Positions 31,906-37,265 of a DNA stretch of 37,265 bases are shown in pieces (positions within the stretch are counted from its first letter, which is position 1; every line of letters starts with the position of its first letter). The notes under the pieces were generated by a model. It was not told the DNA's origin. It did not search any database and worked only from the letters and a program-made list of their open reading frames with translations. A program made the translations under genes and the position numbers. This DNA is from Candidatus Omnitrophota bacterium (lineage in GTDB: Bacteria; Omnitrophota; Gorgyraeia; Zapsychrales; Fredricksoniimonadaceae), in assembly GCA_028870995.1 (NCBI GenBank), contig JAGWOI010000021.1, positions 1-37,265 on the forward strand, read 5' to 3'.

Positions 31906-33144
31906 TCAATGGAAATGGGCGCCTTGGCCCAGCTTGAACAAGGGAAGAAAAATGGACACAACCACAATGCCTATGACGCTTGCCATAAAAACAAGCAAAA
32001 AAGGCTCGATCAGCGTCCCAAAACGCTTCATAAAGGACTCCACGCCGGCCTGATAAAATTGGGCCACATGCTTGAGCATCTTGCCCAATTCCCCTGTTTC
32101 TTCGCCGACGCGGATCATTTGCACGGCCATGGTAGGAAAGAAATCGCTGGCGGACAACGCGTCGGCCATGCCCTTGCCTTCCCGCACCGCCTCGCGGACC
32201 CTGGCCACCACCAGACCGCAGATGATGTTGTCCACGACCTTTTCGGTGATCTCCAGCGAGTATAAAATAGGAACACCGCTTTCCGTCAGGATGGACATCT
32301 GGGCGGCGAAACGCTCCACAATGATGAGCTTGGTGATCTCGCCGAAAACCGGCAGCCGGAAGATCAGCTGTTCGAATTGCAGCCGGCCCACATAGGTTGA
32401 CACGTACGCCTTGGCCACAAAAAAGAATAGAACGGCAAAACCAAGAAAGAATATCATATAATGTTTGATATAATCGAAAACTTGTAAAAGGATCCTGGTC
32501 ATGAGGGGCAACTGGGCGTGCATGGAGGTAAAGACCGCTTCAAATTTGGGGGCCACGATCAAAGCGAAAAAAACCACCGCGCCGACACTCACCACAGAAA
32601 GAATTGCCGGATAAATCATGGCTGAAATGATGGCCGCCCGGAAAGCCTGGTCTTTTTCCACATGCTCAGCCAGCCTGTTGAGGACCAGGGGCATGGTACC
32701 GGAGGCTTCTCCCACTTCAGCCAAACTCACCCAAAACTGGTTAAAAATTTTAGGAAACTTAGTCAGCGCGGCACTGAAGGAAGAGCCCTGTTCGATCTGG
32801 TCGTGGACCACCTTGACCGCCAAATAAAGTTCACGGCTCTGGATCTGGGGCAGCACAACATCAAGGCTGCGCAGCATGGTGACACCGGCTTCCAGCAGCG
32901 TGGCCAGCTGGCGGGAAAAAACCAGGAGGTCCTCAATTTTACAGCCGTTATGGGCAAACCTAAGCTGCGCCTCCTTCTTAGCGGCCTGGGGAAGGGCGTC
33001 TTTGTCCTTGGCCTGCCGCACACTGACTATAAAATAACCGTCATTCTGCAGTTTATTGACCAAGGCTTCTTCACTGGCGGCTTCGGAAGTCTCCGTCTTT
33101 TTCTTTCCGTCCTTATCAACGAATTCGTAAATAAAATTAGGCAT
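31906..33144 (-). CDS. Type IV pilus/type II secretion inner-membrane platform protein (PilC/GspF)
   Basis: Polytopic platform protein of the pilus or pseudopilus machine, 412 residues. Two T2SSF domains are present: about 70-195 (LLVFSRQLATLLEAGVTMLRSL, VSLAEVGEASGTMPLVLNRL) and about 270-395 (ERFAAQMSILTESGVPILYSLE, QMIRVGEETGELGKMLKHVA). Three membrane helices lie at about 170-190, 220-245 and 380-400. The N-terminus (NFIYEFVDKDGKKKTETSEA) is the usual leader domain. It follows the ATPase gene by five bases and must assemble with it. Confidence 0.95.
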   Translation of the reverse strand: MPNFIYEFVDKDGKKKTETSEAASEEALVNKLQNDGYFIVSVRQAKDKDALPQAAKKEAQLRFAHNGCKIEDLLVFSRQLATLLEAGVTMLRSLDVVLPQIQSRELYLAVKVVHDQIEQGSSFSAALTKFPKIFNQFWVSLAEVGEASGTMPLVLNRLAEHVEKDQAFRAAIISAMIYPAILSVVSVGAVVFFALIVAPKFEAVFTSMHAQLPLMTRILLQVFDYIKHYMIFFLGFAVLFFFVAKAYVSTYVGRLQFEQLIFRLPVFGEITKLIIVERFAAQMSILTESGVPILYSLEITEKVVDNIICGLVVARVREAVREGKGMADALSASDFFPTMAVQMIRVGEETGELGKMLKHVAQFYQAGVESFMKRFGTLIEPFLLVFMASVIGIVVVSIFLPLFKLGQGAHFH

Positions 33145-33149
33145 AATTT

Positions 33150-34889
33150 TTAAATGGTGGTCACCCCAAGGATTTCATCGACACTGCATACCCCGCTTTC
33201 CACCCGCTTCATCCCCGATTCAAAGAGAGTGTCCATGCCGTTGCGCCTGGCCGCGTCCTTGATCTCGTTGTAACTCGCCGAACGGGAGATCAAGTTGCGC
33301 ATATCGTCGTTGACAGGCATGACCTCAGAAATAACCAGCCGTCCTTTATAACCTGTATGGCTGCATTCATCGCAACCTTTGGCACGGTAGATCAAATCAT
33401 TTTTGATCTTGTAGCCGCCCACGGTCAGGCCGTTGGCTTCATAGGGTTCCTTGCAATTGGGGCAAAGCCTGCGGGCCAGGCGCTGGGCCACCACCATCAC
33501 CAGTGACGGCGTTAATAAATAATGAGGAACACCGATATCGATGAGGCGAGTCACTGCCGAAGGCGCGTCATTGGTATGCAATGTGGACAGCACCAGGTGC
33601 CCCGTCAAGGCGGCGCGCAGGCAGATTTGGGCGGTATCCAGGTCGCGGACTTCGCCCACCATGATCACGTCCGGGTCCTGGCGCAAAAAAGCACGCAGGG
33701 CGGTGGCAAAGGTAAGCCCGATCTCGGGGCGAATGCCCACCTGATTGACGCCGTCAATCTTGAATTCTACCGGGTCTTCGCAGGTCATGATGTTAAGGCT
33801 GGGATCAAAAATTTCATTCAAGCAGGCATAAAGAGTCGTGGATTTGCCGCTTCCCGTCGGACCCGTGACAAAAAATAATCCATAGGAGGAATGCAGCGCC
33901 TTGCGGATGAATTCCATGTCCTTGGACTCATACCCCAAGTTGACAAGATCAAGTTTCACCGCGCCCTTATCCAAAAGACGCAAGACCACCTTCTCCCCAT
34001 GCACCGTCGGTATGGTCGAGACGCGCAGGTCCACCACGCGGTCCTCAAGCTTGGCCGAGATGGTGCCGTCCTGGGGCAAGCGCTTTTCCGCGATGTCCAT
34101 TTTCGCCAGGATTTTAATACGGGAAACAATGGGCAAATGCAAATGGGCCGCCGGCGGAGGGATCTGGTACAGGATCCCGTCGATACGGTAGCGGATCTCC
34201 AGCCGGTCCTTAAAAGGCTCAATATGGATATCGCTGGCCCTCTCATCGATGGCCTGGCGGATGACCAGGTCAACCAGCTTGATGACCGGCGCCTCCCCCG
34301 CCTTGGCGATGAGGGAGTCGATGGAAAGCTCCGAGTCAGCCGTTATGCTCTTTTCTTCCGGCTTGACCACCCGCTCGCCTTCCACATAACTCTGCTGGAG
34401 CGTCTGGTCCAGAATGGAACCGCCCACCTTTTCCCTGGCTTCCCTGCCGGTGACATAAAATTCGGTGATGGCCTTGGAGATGTCGGTTTTGGTGGCAATG
34501 ACCAGGTTTAAATCGCAACCTGTCAGGATCTTCAAATTATCCAGGACAAAATAATCCAGGGGATCGAAGATGGCGCAGGTCAACGAATGCAAATTCTTGT
34601 TGAGGGGTAAAACCAGGTTTTTCCTGGCAAAATCGAAGTTCACCAGCCTTTCCAAATTCTGGTCCGATTTAGGCTTAAGCAAGCCGGAAGCATACGAAGC
34701 AAACGGCAAAGACAGGTGCGACCCCAACACAACGGCAAAATCTTCCTCTTTAACAGCGCCGGATTGGATCAGGATCTCGCCAATACGCTTGCCCTTCTGC
34801 TGCTTTTGGAGATTGAGGGCATCCTGCAGCTGGCTCTCTGTAATAAGCCCCTGTTTGATTAATAATTCACCGATGCGTACGCGTGCCAT
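33150..34889 (-). CDS. Pilus assembly/type II secretion ATPase (PilB/GspE)
   Basis: Hexameric ATPase that powers pilin polymerisation. The 579-residue protein has an N-terminal MshEN-type domain (RIGELLIKQGLITESQLQDA and the repeated RIGEILIQSGAVKEEDF), a linker domain, then the motor with ASDIHIEPFKDRLEIRYRIDG, Walker A GPTGSGKST, the Asp box CEDPVEF, Walker B region RQDPDVIMVGEVRD and the His box LSTLHTNDAPSAV. A zinc-binding tetracysteine (CPNCKEPY and CDECSHTGY) follows. The two MshEN copies suggest cyclic-di-GMP or related control, as in known MshE-type ATPases. No retraction ATPase PilT is present in the window. Confidence 0.95.
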   Translation of the reverse strand: MARVRIGELLIKQGLITESQLQDALNLQKQQKGKRIGEILIQSGAVKEEDFAVVLGSHLSLPFASYASGLLKPKSDQNLERLVNFDFARKNLVLPLNKNLHSLTCAIFDPLDYFVLDNLKILTGCDLNLVIATKTDISKAITEFYVTGREAREKVGGSILDQTLQQSYVEGERVVKPEEKSITADSELSIDSLIAKAGEAPVIKLVDLVIRQAIDERASDIHIEPFKDRLEIRYRIDGILYQIPPPAAHLHLPIVSRIKILAKMDIAEKRLPQDGTISAKLEDRVVDLRVSTIPTVHGEKVVLRLLDKGAVKLDLVNLGYESKDMEFIRKALHSSYGLFFVTGPTGSGKSTTLYACLNEIFDPSLNIMTCEDPVEFKIDGVNQVGIRPEIGLTFATALRAFLRQDPDVIMVGEVRDLDTAQICLRAALTGHLVLSTLHTNDAPSAVTRLIDIGVPHYLLTPSLVMVVAQRLARRLCPNCKEPYEANGLTVGGYKIKNDLIYRAKGCDECSHTGYKGRLVISEVMPVNDDMRNLISRSASYNEIKDAARRNGMDTLFESGMKRVESGVCSVDEILGVTTI

Positions 34890-34906
34890 AAGCGGTCGTA
34901 GTGTTC

Positions 34907-36409
34907 TTATTGATCGTCGAAGTTGTTAAGACTGCTGGTGACGGCTTCGGCGCGGTCTGAAGCGCTCTGCATGTCTAAAGCTGCCTGTGCGGGTGAAGAG
35001 GAGGCATTATCACTAGACGCAGCCTGGCCAGTACTGTCGATAATGTGAGGGGTAAGAAAAATAAGCAGCTCACGTTCCTCTTTTCTCTTCGTAGTCGAAC
35101 GGAACAGGCTTCCGATAATGGGCAAATCCCCCAAAAAAGGCAGCTTGGTAATGGTCCTGTTGTTTTGGGTCGTCATTAGCCCGCCGATGACCATGCTTTG
35201 GCCGTCTTTAAGTTTTAAAATGGAATCCGAACCCCGGGTCTCGGGGTCAAAGATCTGGGTGCCGTTGGCCGGCTGCACCTGGGAGAGGATAACGTCAACG
35301 ACCTTGGGCGCGACGGCCATGGTGATTTCACGCGTCAACAAATTGGCCTGCGGTGTTACTTTGAGGATCACGCCCGTCGTGTAACGTTCCGGTGTCACCG
35401 TTGAACTGCTGCCGCTAGTGCCAACCGAAGTTTGAGTGGTTTGGATGCTGATGGCTTGATCGGTGGATATTTCTATCTGGGCCGTCTGGTTATTCAACGT
35501 CAATATTCTTGGCCTGGCCAGGGTGCGGGCATCCGTATTAGTAGTCAGGTAACTCAACGCGGCGGTCATGCCGTTGGCGTTCCATCCGGTGACCAGAGAG
35601 CTGCTGCCGGAACTGGAACTTGAGCTGGAAGAACTGGAACTTGATGAGCCGGAACTGCTGGAATTGCCGGTGGTAGCACCGAACGGCCAGTTGGCAAACT
35701 TTGATCCCCCCGTAAAGGTCAAGGGGGTTGCGCCGTAGCTGATCCCAAGCTGGTCTGCCACGCTTTTTGACACATCCAGCATTTCCACCTCGATAAGCAC
35801 CTGGGGCACAGGCACATCCAGCTTGGCAATGGCACTTTCAATAATAGGAAACTGGCTGGCCACATCGGTGATGACCAGGCTGTTGGTCCGGGGGTCTTCC
35901 AATACCTCACCGTCCTTCGTTAAGGCATCCTTAATGACATCCTTTAGGCCACCGGAAGCCGATTTACCGCCCCCGGAGAGCGTGGTATTTAATTTCGATG
36001 AGGAAACCGTGGCGTATTTGAGCTGATAAACCTTGGTGATCCTGGCCTGTGCCGTCACCGCCTTTTTCATCACCACAAAAACATGAGTACCCTCCTGCAT
36101 TTGATAGGTGAGATTATTGGCATCCAGGATGGTGCGCAGGGCCTGGTCCAAGGGGACTTTGTTAAGATAAAGGGTTATCGGCCTGTCGGCGACATCTTCG
36201 TCGGCGATAAAACTTAATCCTGTTTGCTTGGAAATGATTTTTAAGACATTGATGAGGGAAACGCCTTTGACATCAATGAAGATATTCTTTGAGACAGGCA
36301 GGTCCGAAACAAGAAAACGGCCCTCTAAGTCTTCAGACCATCCCTGAAGCGTACTTGGCAGAAAAAAAACAAGCGCCCAGAATATGATAAAAAAGGATTT
36401 ACGACTCAT
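34907..36409 (-). CDS. Outer-membrane secretin (PilQ/GspD) with polyserine loop
   Basis: Channel through which the pilus or secreted proteins cross the outer membrane. A signal peptide (about 1-22) is followed by an STN-like N-terminal domain (VSLINVLKIISKQTGLSFIADED), an N1-type ring domain (EVLEDPRTNSLVITDVASQF, PVPQVLIEVEMLDVSK) and the C-terminal secretin barrel (GVILKVTPQANLLTREITM, SILKLKDGQSMVIGGLMTT, LPFLGDLPIIGSLFRSTT). At 500 residues it is compact, with few N-domains. Between about 248 and 272 is a run of some 20 serines. The last 60 residues are Ser/Ala-rich and may recruit a pilotin or partner. No lipobox is visible. Confidence 0.94.
   Translation of the reverse strand: MSRKSFFIIFWALVFFLPSTLQGWSEDLEGRFLVSDLPVSKNIFIDVKGVSLINVLKIISKQTGLSFIADEDVADRPITLYLNKVPLDQALRTILDANNLTYQMQEGTHVFVVMKKAVTAQARITKVYQLKYATVSSSKLNTTLSGGGKSASGGLKDVIKDALTKDGEVLEDPRTNSLVITDVASQFPIIESAIAKLDVPVPQVLIEVEMLDVSKSVADQLGISYGATPLTFTGGSKFANWPFGATTGNSSSSGSSSSSSSSSSSSSGSSSLVTGWNANGMTAALSYLTTNTDARTLARPRILTLNNQTAQIEISTDQAISIQTTQTSVGTSGSSSTVTPERYTTGVILKVTPQANLLTREITMAVAPKVVDVILSQVQPANGTQIFDPETRGSDSILKLKDGQSMVIGGLMTTQNNRTITKLPFLGDLPIIGSLFRSTTKRKEERELLIFLTPHIIDSTGQAASSDNASSSPAQAALDMQSASDRAEAVTSSLNNFDDQ
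35603..35644 (-). repeat. 21-bp tandem duplication encoding polyserine in the secretin
   Basis: Two head-to-tail copies of a 21-bp unit (35603-35623 and 35624-35644) differ at three positions and encode seven codons each, mostly serine. The flanking codons extend the tract. Serine codons are mixed (TCC, AGC, AGT, TCA, TCT), so the amino acid run is not a simple single-triplet expansion. The unit is a multiple of three and copy-number change would keep frame. Confidence 0.8.
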
Positions 36410-36438
36410 TTTTTTTCATATTAACCTATATATATAAA

Positions 36439-36858
36439 CTAATCAACAGCTAAAAAGAATTTTTTGCCCTTATACTCCAAAATGATACCTCTTTGGTTAA
36501 CGTTGACCAGCTTCGCGCCTCTGATAACCGAGCCTAAACCCATTGCCTGCCCGTTGATAATCGCCTCATGCATATCCCCGCCCACCATAACGCCCTGCAC
36601 TGAGATTCCCCGGGGAAGAAAGACGGGCGGCGGTGGTGGTGGCGGCGGTGGTGGTGGCGGCGGCACCACCGGCTGCGGTATCGGTTCAGGCGGCGGCGGT
36701 GGCGGCAGCACCACTGGTTTGGGCAGGCCATCCTCAAAAGGATTCTTGACCTTATCCAATAGCTGGACGAAGTCCTTATCATTACCCGGCCCTTCATCGG
36801 CCAGGAGCGGATGACCTCCTGTCAGAAGGAATATGATGAGCAAAGCCAATCGTATCAT
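36439..36858 (-). CDS. Proline-rich PilP/GspC-like pilus assembly protein
   Basis: Periplasmic connector of 139 residues, probably linking the inner-membrane PilN/PilO-like proteins to the secretin. A signal peptide or anchor (about 1-20: IRLALLIIFLLTGGHPLLA) is followed by the KNPFEDGLPKP motif often seen at the start of PilP-like domains, two polyproline runs of 6 and 13, then a small beta domain (GVMVGGDMHEAIINGQAMGLG, VNQRGIILEYKGKKFFLAV) that matches the PilP/GspC homology-region pattern. The ATG overlaps the PilO-like stop by four bases (ATGA). The secretin gene follows after 29 bases. PilP versus GspC identity cannot be decided here. Confidence 0.78.
   Translation of the reverse strand: MIRLALLIIFLLTGGHPLLADEGPGNDKDFVQLLDKVKNPFEDGLPKPVVLPPPPPPEPIPQPVVPPPPPPPPPPPPPVFLPRGISVQGVMVGGDMHEAIINGQAMGLGSVIRGAKLVNVNQRGIILEYKGKKFFLAVD
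36626..36666 (-). repeat. CCN-codon repeat encoding 13 consecutive prolines
   Basis: On the coding strand a 15-bp unit CCGCCGCCACCACCA is repeated twice and followed by CCGCCGCCC, giving 13 proline codons. Coordinates are approximate to a few bases. It lies inside the PilP-like gene. Being in triplets, unit loss or gain would alter linker length without breaking frame. Confidence 0.75.
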
Positions 36859-37265
36859 GAATGAATATGCACCGCCGAGATGTCGATATCGAATGTGATC
36901 GATCCGTCGGGATTTTCATGCCCTGACCAATTATTGACCTTCAAGGGCGGTTGCGACTTTTCCACCTTTCTTAAAAAAAGCATGGCATCCCTGAAATTAT
37001 CGGCCGTCGCCTCGAAACCAAATTCGCGGACATCGTATATTCCCTTGTCCTTGGACGGGACAGCCGAGTTAAAAGAGGGAAGGTTGATATGGTACTGGTC
37101 CGCATCCTTGGAGATTTGTGTTGCCAATTCGAATTCATTGAGCCGCCTGGGCAGGGAAGACTGGAATTCTTTGAAATTTTGAACGGACTTATTGAGCTCA
37201 TTGATGACATTGAGCTTGGCCTGTTCACGAGCAACCTGCCTATGCAGCGCCTCGGCCTTGGAACG
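36855..37265 (-). CDS. PilO-like pilus assembly protein, 5' end cut by window
   Basis: The open frame runs from the right window edge to a stop at 36855, giving 136 residues without a natural start. The first 45 visible residues form a charged, heptad-like helix (ALHRQVAREQAKLNVINELN), consistent with the periplasmic coiled coil of PilO. The remainder (REFGFEATADNFRDAMLFLR, GSITFDIDISAVHIHS) fits the ferredoxin-like domain of PilO/GspM-type proteins, where an alpha-beta unit ends in a beta strand. Its gene order before PilP-like, secretin, ATPase and platform protein supports the call. Any membrane segment and PilM/PilN partners would lie outside the window. An internal TTG at 37127 gives an apparent shorter ORF but splits the coiled coil. 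Confidence 0.72.
   Translation of the reverse strand, partial: RSKAEALHRQVAREQAKLNVINELNKSVQNFKEFQSSLPRRLNEFELATQISKDADQYHINLPSFNSAVPSKDKGIYDVREFGFEATADNFRDAMLFLRKVEKSQPPLKVNNWSGHENPDGSITFDIDISAVHIHS

Noticed and set aside
33891..34511. Plus-strand ORF of 206 codons antisense to the pilus ATPase gene
   Set aside because: Shadow of a well-supported gene; composition is unlike a real protein and there is no promoter or ribosome site.
36600..36720. GGT/GGC-rich plus-strand repeat as a CRISPR or structural DNA repeat
   Set aside because: It is the complement of proline codons in a coding gene; there are no spacers or repeat units of CRISPR size.

Overview
The window reads as a chromosomal segment of an uncultured, Gram-negative-type bacterium. 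A secretin and a SurA-like chaperone imply an outer membrane. The pilin sequences, the membrane glycosyltransferase with TPRs, the streamlined Mfd and the gene mix resemble Omnitrophota (former OP3) or a related lineage. That placement is inference from general resemblance and was not computed. Every convincing gene is on the minus strand, so transcription runs from high to low coordinates. Coding density is very high. About fourteen junctions are 1- or 4-base stop/start overlaps.

Region A (37265 to about 25891) is a type IV pilus or type II secretion-like locus. In transcription order it holds a PilO-like protein (cut by the window edge), a proline-rich PilP/GspC-like protein, a secretin with a polyserine loop, a GspE/PilB ATPase, a GspF/PilC platform protein, a large GT-C/TPR membrane protein, two near-identical major pilins separated by a 38-bp perfect palindrome, four cysteine-rich minor pilins and a papain-like cysteine peptidase. 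Region B (25800 to 24183) is tRNA-Ala(CGC), rsmE and a class I methyltransferase.

Region C (24060 to 1) starts at a consensus sigma-70 promoter and continues for about 24 kb without a gene on the other strand: recA, recX, alaS, hisD-B-H-A-F-I, trpE, rpsP, yajC, secDF, a short mfd, a surA-like gene, pdxA, ksgA, a REP/MITE-like palindrome, ybgC, a three-domain YbjQ protein, an M48 peptidase, gatC-A-B and a ctpA-type protease cut by the left edge. It mixes DNA repair, translation, amino-acid biosynthesis, Sec export and envelope quality control. gatC may have its own leaderless promoter.

The most interesting points are the pilus locus with its glycosyltransferase, disulfide-rich minor pilins and papain-like peptidase; the minimal Mfd; the YbjQx3/M48 pair; the nested palindrome at 6707-6835; and a low-GC, divergent patch in the middle of alaS. 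No intergenic stretch exceeds 300 bases. No CRISPR array, rRNA gene, integrase or intact transposase is visible.
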